Source of the DNA: JALZEG01 sp036258555
Lineage (GTDB): Bacteria; Actinomycetota; CADDZG01; WHSQ01
Reading direction: 5' to 3'
NCBI GenBank assembly: GCA_036258555.1
Contig: DATADL010000120.1
Span: 1 to 8,396 of the forward strand
DNA: 8,396 bases
Shown here: positions 1 through 5,189 of the stretch, in pieces
Layout: the number at the start of each line of letters is the position of its first letter
Position numbering within the stretch: position 1 is the first letter of the stretch
The notes under the pieces: generated by a model
Seen by the model: the letters and a program-made list of their open reading frames with translations, nothing else
Database searches by the model: none
What the model was told of the DNA's origin: nothing
Position numbers and translations under genes: made by a program

Positions 1-153
1 GCGCGTGGCCGAGAGCATCACGCCGAAGATGCCGGCGCTGACGGCGGAGAAGATCGCGATCGTCACGAGGATCTCGACCAGGGTGAAGCCGGCTTGGCCC
101 CTGTCGTTGCGACCGGTCATCTGCTCGGACCGCCCGCCCAGCCGACCGGTCAT
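1..153 (-). CDS. Type IV prepilin-like protein, N-terminal part only (cut by window edge)
   Basis: Reading leftward from an ATG at 153-151, the frame stays open for 51 codons to the window edge. It encodes a prepilin leader and N-terminal helix: about 22 residues ending in QAG, then FTLVEILVTIAIFSAVSAGI. This is the class III signal cut by prepilin peptidase between Gly and Phe, with Glu at +5. The helix would anchor the subunit in the membrane before assembly and pack in the fibre core. The peptide nearly matches the start of the + strand gene at 216; it has one extra Gly in the leader and four substitutions (G/V, G/E, N/S, A/T). A second ATG at 120-118 would give a shorter leader. It is the only apparent gene on the minus strand and is divergent from the next one. 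It may be a true paralog or the product of a chimeric join. The C-terminal domain is not visible, so the pilin class cannot be set. Confidence 0.6.
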   Translation of the reverse strand, partial: MTGRLGGRSEQMTGRNDRGQAGFTLVEILVTIAIFSAVSAGIFGVMLSATR

Positions 154-169
154 CGGTTGTCCACCGCCC
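1..169. repeat. Left arm of a long imperfect inverted repeat
   Basis: Positions 1-169 are the reverse complement of 200-365 apart from 8 substitutions and one in-frame 3-base indel (an extra glycine codon near 94-97), about 95% identity. The arms are separated by 30 bases (170-199). The left arm meets the window edge, so its true length is unknown. Confidence 0.93.
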
Positions 170-199
170 CGCACGAGAGGCTGCCGACCGTGATGTTGA

Positions 200-365
200 G
201 GGCGGTGGACAACCGATGACCGTTCGACTGGGCGAGCGGTCCGAACAGATGACGGGTCGCAGCGACAGGCAAGCCGGCTTCACCCTGGTGGAGATCCTCG
301 TGACGATCACGATCTTCTCCGCCGTCAGCGCCGGCATCTTCGGCGTGATGCTCTCGGCCACGCGC
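200..365. repeat. Right arm of a long imperfect inverted repeat
   Basis: This is the partner of 1-169. It covers the ribosome binding site, start codon and first 50 codons of the PilW-like gene. The differences between arms respect the reading frame: four are synonymous (CGG/CGA, GAG/GAA, ACC/ACG, GTC/GTG), four change the residue, and the only indel is one whole codon. The similarity includes about 16 bases upstream of the start codon. Confidence 0.93.
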
Positions 366-902
366 AGCTCCGAGACGACGCGGCGCATCGCCGGCGTGTC
401 GGAGCAGGCGCGCCTCGGCCTCAACCGCATGGTGCGCGACACCCGCGAGGGCTCGGCGATCGATTCGGTATCGGCCGACCGCAACTCGTTCGAGGTCCAC
501 GTCGACTTCGACGGCAACAACGTGATCACGCCGTTGCCCGCCACGAACTCCCTGGGCGACCTCGAGGAGCTGACCTACACGTTCGACCCCGTGTCGAAGA
601 CTCTCCGCCTGAACGGCGAGATCCTCGTGAAGGGCGTCGAATGCGCGCGCGACACGCTGGGCAACTGCTTGCCGGCGTTCTCGTTCGGGAGCAACCGGCT
701 CGAGTTCGACACGAACAAGAACGGGATCACGAGTTGGGAGGAGCTGGACTCGGCCCCCGCGACGTACGGCGTCGGCAACGGCGACGGGCAGCTCAACTGG
801 GAGCTCCCGTTGATCAGCAACGTTTCGTTCGCGCTGCGGGTCCAGGACGGGACCGCCCAGCGGGACTTCTATGCCGAAGCCCAGCTGAGGAACCAGCGAT
901 GA
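216..902 (+). CDS. PilW/GspJ-like minor type IV prepilin with an EF-hand-like loop
   Basis: This 228-residue secreted pilin subunit is probably a minor pilin of the fibre tip or priming complex. Residues 1-21 form a leader ending in QAG. FTLVEILVTITIFSAVSAGI (22-41) is the conserved hydrophobic helix, with Gly at -1 and Glu at +5 for prepilin peptidase. A long polar helix follows (SSETTRRIAGVSEQARLGLN), as in PilW/GspJ proteins, then a beta-rich domain. Residues 165-176 (D-x-N-x-N-G-x5-E) fit a 12-residue EF-hand loop. Cys143 and Cys151 could form a disulfide loop. I chose the ATG at 216 because GGTGG lies 7 bases upstream. An in-frame ATG at 249 would give a more typical 10-residue leader and cannot be excluded. 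The stop overlaps the next start (ATGA), so the two genes are probably translationally coupled. Family assignment rests on the N-terminus, size and position; PulG- or PilV-like is possible. Confidence 0.85.
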   Translation: MTVRLGERSEQMTGRSDRQAGFTLVEILVTITIFSAVSAGIFGVMLSATRSSETTRRIAGVSEQARLGLNRMVRDTREGSAIDSVSADRNSFEVHVDFDGNNVITPLPATNSLGDLEELTYTFDPVSKTLRLNGEILVKGVECARDTLGNCLPAFSFGSNRLEFDTNKNGITSWEELDSAPATYGVGNGDGQLNWELPLISNVSFALRVQDGTAQRDFYAEAQLRNQR

Positions 903-2332
903 GAATGCCGCGAGGACGCACGAGGTTGCAGGGTGAGAAGGGCGTGGCGATGATGACCGTGCTCTTCGTCGGCGCGGCGATGACCGCGATGGCGTCGGTC
1001 GCGGCGGTCGCCACGATCCGGGACTTCCGTGCCGGCACCGACGACCGCAAGGCCACCGAGGCCCTCGCGTACGCCGAGGCCGGGGTCGACCGGCTCATCC
1101 ACCACATCCGCGGCGGCACCGTCAGCTGGGGTCAGCTGAGGAAGGCGGGCTGCCCCACGGTCCTGAAGGTCCCCGAGGGCGCCCTCGGCAGGGGGGCGTT
1201 CGACTCCTACCTGACGGTCGTGAACCCGTTCGCCGCGACCGCGGCCGACCGGTTCCCGCCCGCGGCCTGCGCGACCGTCCCGTCGACGCCCAAGCAGCCG
1301 CTGTACGTCGCGGTCGTTTCGACCGGCACGCACCCGAAGGCCATCCGTGTCGTGCAGCAGGTCCTGAAGATCGAGGACATCGGTCTGCCGGTCGGCCTCG
1401 CCGCCGAGCACGTGGACGCGAACGGGACCCCCAACACGACGAACATCAGCATGATCACCGAGGGCGAGATCGTCGGACGCAAGCAGCTGAACTTCGCCGG
1501 GCCCGACCCGTACTACACGCTCGGCGACTTCTGGCCCAACCACACGTGGACGAACGGCCTCACGGCGAGCTCCCCGGTACCCGCGGGGGCCCACTCGGTC
1601 GCGGGGATCTACCTGAACAACAACGGGAAGGACCCCGAGTTCACCGGCGCCGGCCCCAAGAACTGCACCGCCAACAAGGACGCGGGCAATACGCAGTCGC
1701 TGTGGGACTCCGACGGCCGCGGCGGCACCCTTTCCGGTGGGTGCCCCGGACAGACCGGGTGGCCGCCGACGTCGCTGTTCACCGAGGAGCGCTACAACGC
1801 GCTCGCGCCGGGGAAGCTCGCCGTCGAGGACCACGAGATCCTCAAGGATGCCGCGAAGTCGTTCGGCCTCTACTGCTACATCCCCACCTCGGGCGCCTAC
1901 TGCATCCGCCTGGGGACCCAGATCGGCTACACGACCGACGTCTCGCCGATCGTGTCCGCGGGGGTCAAGAACTTCGTCGCATACTTCGAGTTCCCGACAG
2001 GTGACCGGCTCAGCAACAACATCTCGTGGGCGTCGACCGTCTGGAACGCTCCCACGGGGTGCAACCCCGACCCCGACCTCAACAAGTCCGTGGTCGTCAT
2101 CGTCAAGAACGGCGGAGTGAACTTCTCCGGCGTGAACCAGGTCAACGGCGCATTCATCGTCGACGGGAACTTCGACTACACGGGGACCCCCCACATCAAC
2201 GGCACCGTGATCGCGGAGAACTTCCGCGTCCGCGGCAACGCCACGTTCTCCCTCGACACGTGCTGGGTCCAGAACATGCCCGGGCCCTTCCTCGGCGCGA
2301 CGCCGATCCAGTGGAGCGAGATAGACAGGTAG
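899..2332 (+). CDS. PilX/GspK-like minor pilin with a large C-terminal domain
   Basis: The protein has 477 residues, starting at the ATG that overlaps the upstream TGA by four bases; the open frame extends further 5' but there overlaps the previous gene. The N-terminus (GEKGVAMMTVLFVGAAMTAM, 12-31) is a PilX/GspK-type segment: a charged stretch, Gly, then a hydrophobic helix to about residue 40 and a polar helix (DDRKATEALAYAEAGVDRLI). The residue at +5 after Gly15 is Thr rather than Glu; GspK-type pseudopilins also lack this Glu. The rest is a Gly/Asn/Thr-rich extracytoplasmic domain with eight cysteines (85, 124, 256, 282, 326, 335, 388, 455). Residues 398-451 repeat a short pattern (VNGAFIVDGNFDY, INGTVIAENFRVR) resembling beta-solenoid rungs. 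It is larger than most PilX proteins. Its place after a PilW/GspJ-like gene matches the usual J-K or W-X order. Probable role: pilus tip subunit or assembly initiator. Confidence 0.8.
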   Translation: MRMPRGRTRLQGEKGVAMMTVLFVGAAMTAMASVAAVATIRDFRAGTDDRKATEALAYAEAGVDRLIHHIRGGTVSWGQLRKAGCPTVLKVPEGALGRGAFDSYLTVVNPFAATAADRFPPAACATVPSTPKQPLYVAVVSTGTHPKAIRVVQQVLKIEDIGLPVGLAAEHVDANGTPNTTNISMITEGEIVGRKQLNFAGPDPYYTLGDFWPNHTWTNGLTASSPVPAGAHSVAGIYLNNNGKDPEFTGAGPKNCTANKDAGNTQSLWDSDGRGGTLSGGCPGQTGWPPTSLFTEERYNALAPGKLAVEDHEILKDAAKSFGLYCYIPTSGAYCIRLGTQIGYTTDVSPIVSAGVKNFVAYFEFPTGDRLSNNISWASTVWNAPTGCNPDPDLNKSVVVIVKNGGVNFSGVNQVNGAFIVDGNFDYTGTPHINGTVIAENFRVRGNATFSLDTCWVQNMPGPFLGATPIQWSEIDR

Positions 2333-2354
2333 CCGGGCACGCTCCCCCTACAAT
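2322..2354 (+). promoter_or_regulatory. Weak promoter candidate at the pilX-like 3' end
   Basis: TACAAT (2349-2354) matches a -10 box at five of six positions. TAGACA (2322-2327) resembles a -35 box, but the spacer is 21 bases, longer than normal. If used, the transcript would start near 2361 and carry a leader of about 230 bases before the regulator gene. The spacing keeps confidence low. Confidence 0.2.
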
Positions 2355-2395
2355 CACGTAGCGTCCGGCCTGGCCGGTTCGCGCCCTTCGCGCGA
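2333..2395 (+). other. Inverted repeats just after the pilX-like gene; possible transcript end
   Basis: Three inverted repeats follow the stop codon. CCGG-GC-ACGCT (2333-2343) can pair with AGCGTCCGG (2360-2368). CCGGCC-T-GGCCGG lies at 2365-2377. TCGCGC-ccttc-GCGCGA (2379-2395) is a perfect 6-bp stem with a 5-base loop. No T-run follows any of them, so a canonical intrinsic terminator is not supported. They may stabilise the 3' end of the minor-pilin transcript or mark a factor-dependent stop. Confidence 0.35.
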
Positions 2396-2420
2396 GCGGG
2401 TGAATGACAGGCTTGTAGTA

Positions 2421-2487
2421 CGCCTCCACCGTGAGCGGAGGCGGCAAATCCGCCTCAAGCTGTTCGTAGGAGTGGCCGAGGAACAGC
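2421..2487 (+). ncRNA. Structured leader segment with mutually exclusive stems (candidate)
   Basis: CGCCTCC (2421-2427) pairs with GGAGGCG (2437-2443). AGGCGG (2439-2444) can pair instead with CCGCCT (2450-2455). The two stems share 2439-2443, so they cannot coexist, as in attenuators and riboswitches. GCTGTTC (2459-2465) pairs with GAACAGC (2481-2487) in a 7-bp stem with a 15-base loop. I do not recognise a known RNA family. GC-rich DNA forms hairpins by chance, so this is a candidate only. It is transcribed only if a promoter lies upstream or transcription reads through from the minor pilins. Confidence 0.3.
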
Positions 2488-2488
2488 A

Positions 2489-2518
2489 TTGACGACTATT
2501 GTTGATGATTGTTAGAAG
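2489..2518 (+). promoter_or_regulatory. Candidate promoter of the regulator-pilMNO cluster
   Basis: TTGACG (2489-2494) matches a -35 box at five of six positions. TAGAAG (2513-2518), after an 18-base spacer, is a weaker -10 (four of six). The patch is markedly AT-rich against its GC-rich surroundings. It sits about 75-100 bases upstream of the regulator start, in the longest intergenic gap of the window, which is the natural place for the cluster promoter. The predicted start would be near 2525, inside or just before the hairpin at 2521-2546. Confidence 0.45.
2498..2513. promoter_or_regulatory. Phased direct repeat ATTGTT-GATG-ATTGTT, possible operator
   Basis: ATTGTT occurs at 2498-2503 and again at 2508-2513, so the copies are 10 bases apart, close to one helical turn. 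They lie in the spacer and -10 region of the candidate promoter. BldC proteins of Streptomyces bind AT-rich direct repeats as head-to-tail oligomers, and the next gene encodes a BldC-like protein, so autoregulation is a reasonable inference. Binding is unproven. Confidence 0.35.
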
Positions 2519-2520
2519 TG

Positions 2521-2588
2521 AGGCGCTCTTGTCAAATAGAGTGCCTACCGGGGAAACGCCGCATCGGCGACGCTGAAAGCGAGAGGTA
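2521..2588 (+). promoter_or_regulatory. Folded 5' leader around the regulator's ribosome binding site
   Basis: AGGCGCTCT (2521-2529) pairs with AGAGTGCCT (2538-2546) over nine pairs (one G-U) with an 8-base loop. CGCCG-CAT-CGGCG (2557-2569) and CGCT-GAA-AGCG (2571-2581) follow back to back. TACC (2546-2549) could close both by pairing with GGTA (2585-2588), which overlaps the Shine-Dalgarno GAGAGG (2581-2586). A closed form would hide the ribosome binding site of the gene at 2592. The folding is by eye and no known riboswitch class is matched. Confidence 0.35.
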
Positions 2589-2591
2589 CAG

Positions 2592-2795
2592 ATGGCTGAT
2601 CGCGACTTCGGGGACCCTCTCCTCACGGTAGGGGAAGTCGCCGGCATCATGCGGGTCTCCAACATGACCGTCTACCGCCTGATCAAGTCGGGCCAGCTCT
2701 CCGCCATCCGGGTTGGCAAGAATTACCGGATCCGCCGGGTCGACGTGGACAAGTACCTCACCGACCGAGCCGTAAGGATCGAGGACGACGGCTGA
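2592..2795 (+). CDS. Small BldC/excisionase-type winged helix-turn-helix DNA-binding protein
   Basis: This 67-residue protein consists almost wholly of a MerR-like winged helix (the excisionase/BldC family called HTH_17). LLTVGEVAGIMRVSNMTVYR (10-29) forms the helix-turn-helix, and IKSGQLSAIRVGKNYRIRRV (31-50) gives the wing with its usual Leu-Ser-Ala-Ile-Arg-Val-Gly pattern. DVDKYL is the standard end of the domain. There is no effector domain and no integrase or phage gene nearby, so a chromosomal transcription regulator is more likely than an excisionase. GAGAGG lies 5 bases before the ATG. The TGA overlaps the pilM ATG by one base (TGATG), so the regulator is made together with the platform proteins. 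This suggests it controls pilus genes, perhaps its own promoter. True orthology to Streptomyces bldC cannot be judged here. Confidence 0.9.
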   Translation: MADRDFGDPLLTVGEVAGIMRVSNMTVYRLIKSGQLSAIRVGKNYRIRRVDVDKYLTDRAVRIEDDG

Positions 2796-3856
2796 TGGCC
2801 TTCCTCCAGCCGCCCCCGATCGGGCTCGACATAGGGACGAGCGCTGTGCGCGCGGCCCAGGTCGCGGTCGGCCGCGGGACCCCGTCCCTGATCTCGTTCG
2901 GCCAGGTCGCCCTCCCGCAGGGGGCGGTCGTCGACGGTGAGATCCGTGACGCCGGGGCCGTGTCCGAGGCGATCTCGCAGCTGTGGAAGCGCACGAAGCT
3001 GCGGTCGAAGCGCGCCGTCCTCGGCGTCGCCAACCAGCGCGTGGTCGTCCGCCAGGTCGACCTGCCGTTCCTCGAGGAGAAGGACTTCCGGGCGTCGCTC
3101 CGGTTCCAGGTCGCCGACCACATCCCGATGCCGGTCGACGCGGCCGAGCTCGACTTCCAGGTGCTCGAGGACTTCACCACCGAAGGCGGCGACCACATGA
3201 TGCGCGTGCTGCTCGTCGCGGCCGCGACGGACATGGTCGAGTCGTTCGTCGACGCGGCGTCGGGGGCCGGCATCGAGCCGATCGGGGTCGACCTCGCGCC
3301 GTTCGCCGTCGCGCGTGCGGTGAGCGCGGCTGCCCGCCGCGAGTCGGGCGTTGCCGGGGCCGAGGCCGTCATCGACGTCGGAGCGGGCGTCACCAACATC
3401 GTCGTCCACCACAACGGCGAGCCGCGGTTCGTGCGCATCCTCCTGGTCGGCGGCGACGACGCGTCGAACGCGCTCTCCGAAGAGCTCGGGATCTCGTTCG
3501 ACGAGGCGGAGGCAACCAAGCTCGACCTCGGACGCGGCGTCGGCTCCGCGGAGGCACAGCGGGTGCTCAACCGCCAGGTCGCGCTCCTCGTCGAGGAGAT
3601 CCGCGGGTCGCTCGACTACTACCTGTCGCAGGAGGACTCGGAGCCGCTCTCGTCCGTGATCCTCACGGGCGGAGGGTCGTTGACCCCTGGGCTCTCGAGC
3701 CATCTCGAACAGACGATCAGGACCCAGATCCAGCGCGGAGCGGTCCTGTCCCAGGTGAGCTCCTCGCGGTCGGGCCTGACCGAGGAGCAGCTCGCGCAGG
3801 TCGAGCCGGTGGCCGCCGTGGCCATCGGCCTGGCGCTGGGGGCGACCGTCCGATGA
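2795..3856 (+). CDS. pilM: PilM, actin-like ATPase of the type IV pilus platform
   Basis: This 353-residue cytoplasmic protein of the actin/FtsA fold is a usual length for PilM. Three nucleotide-site motifs are visible: phosphate-1 (IGLDIGTSAVRA, 9-20), phosphate-2 (VIDVGAGVTNIVV, 192-204) and the adenosine loop (VILTGGGSLTPGL, 288-300). In the family, PilM binds ATP and the short N-terminal motif of PilN, connecting the inner-membrane PilN/PilO complex with the cytoplasmic motor. PilN lies directly downstream and carries a matching motif. The ATG overlaps the regulator's stop by one base, with no strong Shine-Dalgarno sequence, which implies coupled translation. The product ends in ATVR at a TGA that overlaps the pilN start by four bases. 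The domain set looks intact. Confidence 0.95.
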   Translation: MAFLQPPPIGLDIGTSAVRAAQVAVGRGTPSLISFGQVALPQGAVVDGEIRDAGAVSEAISQLWKRTKLRSKRAVLGVANQRVVVRQVDLPFLEEKDFRASLRFQVADHIPMPVDAAELDFQVLEDFTTEGGDHMMRVLLVAAATDMVESFVDAASGAGIEPIGVDLAPFAVARAVSAAARRESGVAGAEAVIDVGAGVTNIVVHHNGEPRFVRILLVGGDDASNALSEELGISFDEAEATKLDLGRGVGSAEAQRVLNRQVALLVEEIRGSLDYYLSQEDSEPLSSVILTGGGSLTPGLSSHLEQTIRTQIQRGAVLSQVSSSRSGLTEEQLAQVEPVAAVAIGLALGATVR

Positions 3857-4509
3857 TGCGCCGGATCGACCTTCTCCCTTCCGCGTATCAGGAGAGGAGG
3901 CGCGAACGCCGGAACCTCGCGCTCGTCGTGGTCGCGTCGATGCTGGTCCTGCTCCTCATCATCGGGTGGTGGGTGCTGCTCGGCACGCAGGTGAGCTCGG
4001 AGAAGGACAGGCTCGCCGACGCGCAGCGCACGAACCAGTCGCTCCAGGCCCAGATCGCGGAGCTGTCGCGGTTCGCCGACCTCCAGGCCGAGGTCGCCAC
4101 GAAGCAGCAGGCGCTCGTCACCGTGATGACGGGTGACGTCGACTGGCCGAGGGTCATGACCGAGATCGCGATGGTCATCCCCGGCGAGGTGTGGCTGACC
4201 ACCCTCACCGCGTCGGCCGGGCAGACCGAAGGCGCGGCCCCCGTCGGCACGGAGAGCGCGCCGATCCGCGTCTCCGACCAGGTCCCGTTCGGCCGGATCT
4301 CCTTCCAGGGGAGGTCCCTCACGATGCCCGGCGTCGCCAAGTGGCTCGTCAGCCTCCGAAACGTGCGCGAGTTCGCGGCGATCTGGCTGAACACCGCGAC
4401 CGCCGGCGGCGAGGAGGGGGCCGAGACCGTCGACTTCGACTCGACCCTCGAGCTGAGCGACCGCGCGGCCAGCCGCCGGTTCCTCGACGGGGTGGGTGAG
4501 GGTCAGTGA
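3853..4509 (+). CDS. pilN: PilN, membrane-anchored pilus platform protein
   Basis: This 218-residue protein is in the usual PilN range. Residues 3-10 (RRIDLLPS) match the conserved I-N/D-L-L-P segment of PilN that docks on PilM. A basic stretch is followed by one transmembrane helix (about 21-44, NLALVVVASMLVLLLIIGWW). Residues 47-90 are a likely coiled coil pairing with PilO. The remainder (about 95-200) fits the periplasmic-type ferredoxin-like fold, with a short low-complexity insert near 120-135 (SAGQTEGAAPVGTESAP). The start is the first of two consecutive ATG codons; the second (3856) would remove one residue. ATGA overlaps at both ends give four-base couplings to pilM and pilO. The frame is open far upstream, but that part only shadows pilM. 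Confidence 0.92.
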   Translation: MMRRIDLLPSAYQERRRERRNLALVVVASMLVLLLIIGWWVLLGTQVSSEKDRLADAQRTNQSLQAQIAELSRFADLQAEVATKQQALVTVMTGDVDWPRVMTEIAMVIPGEVWLTTLTASAGQTEGAAPVGTESAPIRVSDQVPFGRISFQGRSLTMPGVAKWLVSLRNVREFAAIWLNTATAGGEEGAETVDFDSTLELSDRAASRRFLDGVGEGQ

Positions 4510-5180
4510 ACGCGCGCAACCGGCTGATCGTCACGATCGTGGTCGCGGTGGTCGCCGTCCTCCTCGCGTACTTCCTGCTGATCCGGCCGCGCCAGGCCGA
4601 GCTGTCCGACGTGCAGGCCCAGGTGGAACAGGAGGAGAACCTGACCGTCCAGCTGCAGGCGCAGCTCGACGGCCTGCAGGCGCTCCAGAGGAACGCGCCG
4701 CAGCTCCAGGCCGAGCTCGACCGCATCCGGGACCTCGTCCCGCAGGAGCACGAGGTGCCCAACTTCATATTCCAGGTGAACGCGGCCGCCGCCGCGTCCG
4801 GCGTCGAGCTGGTGCAGCTGACGCCCGAGCTCCCCAAGCAGCCGCCCGAGGGGGCCCAGCTGGGGCAGGTCAGGATCACGATCGGCGGCGAGGGCGGCTA
4901 CTTCGCGGTGCAGGACTTCATCCGCCGCCTCTACACGCTCGACCGCGCCCTACGGATCGACGTCCTGTCGCTGGCCGCCGGCGACACGGGGACGGGCGAC
5001 GGCCTCACGATGACGACGACGGCCCGGATCTTCTTCGAGGCCCCCGCGGGCGTGACCGGCATCGCGCCGACGACGCCTACCGCCCCGACACCCGCGCCGG
5101 CCGCGCCGCCGCCGTCACCGGCAGCTTCGCCGGCCGCCCCCGCGCCCGGCGCCACCCCGACCACCGGCACGACACCATAG
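4506..5180 (+). CDS. pilO: PilO, pilus platform protein with a Pro/Ala/Thr-rich tail
   Basis: The protein has 224 residues from a GTG start that overlaps the pilN stop (GTGA), with GAGGG a few bases upstream. One transmembrane helix (about 6-26) is followed by a Gln/Glu/Leu-rich coiled coil (about 29-80), where PilO pairs with PilN. The ferredoxin-like domain follows (about 82-180: VPNFIFQVNAAAAASGVEL and GYFAVQDFIRRLYTLDRALR are typical PilO segments). Residues 181-224 form a tail of Pro, Ala, Thr, Ser and Gly without predicted fold, which standard PilO proteins lack. It probably lies outside the membrane as a flexible or wall-spanning extension. The pilM-pilN-pilO order supports the call. 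Confidence 0.92.
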   Translation: MNARNRLIVTIVVAVVAVLLAYFLLIRPRQAELSDVQAQVEQEENLTVQLQAQLDGLQALQRNAPQLQAELDRIRDLVPQEHEVPNFIFQVNAAAAASGVELVQLTPELPKQPPEGAQLGQVRITIGGEGGYFAVQDFIRRLYTLDRALRIDVLSLAAGDTGTGDGLTMTTTARIFFEAPAGVTGIAPTTPTAPTPAPAAPPPSPAASPAAPAPGATPTTGTTP

Positions 5181-5189
5181 AGGGCTGAG

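Noticed and set aside
1..365. Insertion sequence with terminal inverted repeats
   Set aside because: The arms enclose only 30 bases with no transposase, and the repeated sequence is itself pilin coding sequence plus its ribosome binding site.
641..898. Upstream extension of the pilX-like frame
   Set aside because: The frame is open, but it lies within the PilW-like gene and encodes an Arg-rich out-of-frame peptide. The ATG at 899 gives the proper PilX/GspK N-terminus and an ATGA overlap.
869..2194. Long minus-strand open frame of 441 codons opposite the pilX-like gene
   Set aside because: It is rich in Arg, Gly, Val and Asp, as expected for the antisense of high-GC coding DNA, and has no recognisable domain.
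2333..2395. Intrinsic terminator after the pilX-like gene
   Set aside because: The stems are good but no T-run follows any of them, so a rho-independent terminator cannot be claimed.
2196..2489. Minus-strand open frame of 97 codons beginning MLFLGHSYEQLEADL
   Set aside because: The first half has a fairly protein-like composition, but the second half is antisense to the pilX-like gene, no ribosome binding site precedes the ATG, and I recognise no family. Kept as an unlikely antisense gene.
2400..2492. Small + strand frame of 30 codons from a GTG in the intergenic gap
   Set aside because: There is no spaced ribosome binding site, the product is Arg-rich with weak codon bias, and the frame overlaps the inverted repeats. 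No recognisable protein.
2549..2581. Resemblance to a cyclic di-GMP-I (GEMM) riboswitch core: GAAAC, a stem, then GACGC and AAAGC
   Set aside because: The flanking GGC/GCC closing pair is missing, an extra TG interrupts the GACGC-AAAGC segment, and only 11 bases remain before the start codon, so the second half of the GEMM fold cannot exist.
2592..2795. Phage or plasmid excisionase
   Set aside because: The domain is shared by excisionases, but there is no integrase, attachment site or phage gene nearby and the gene is coupled to pilM. A BldC-like regulator is more likely.
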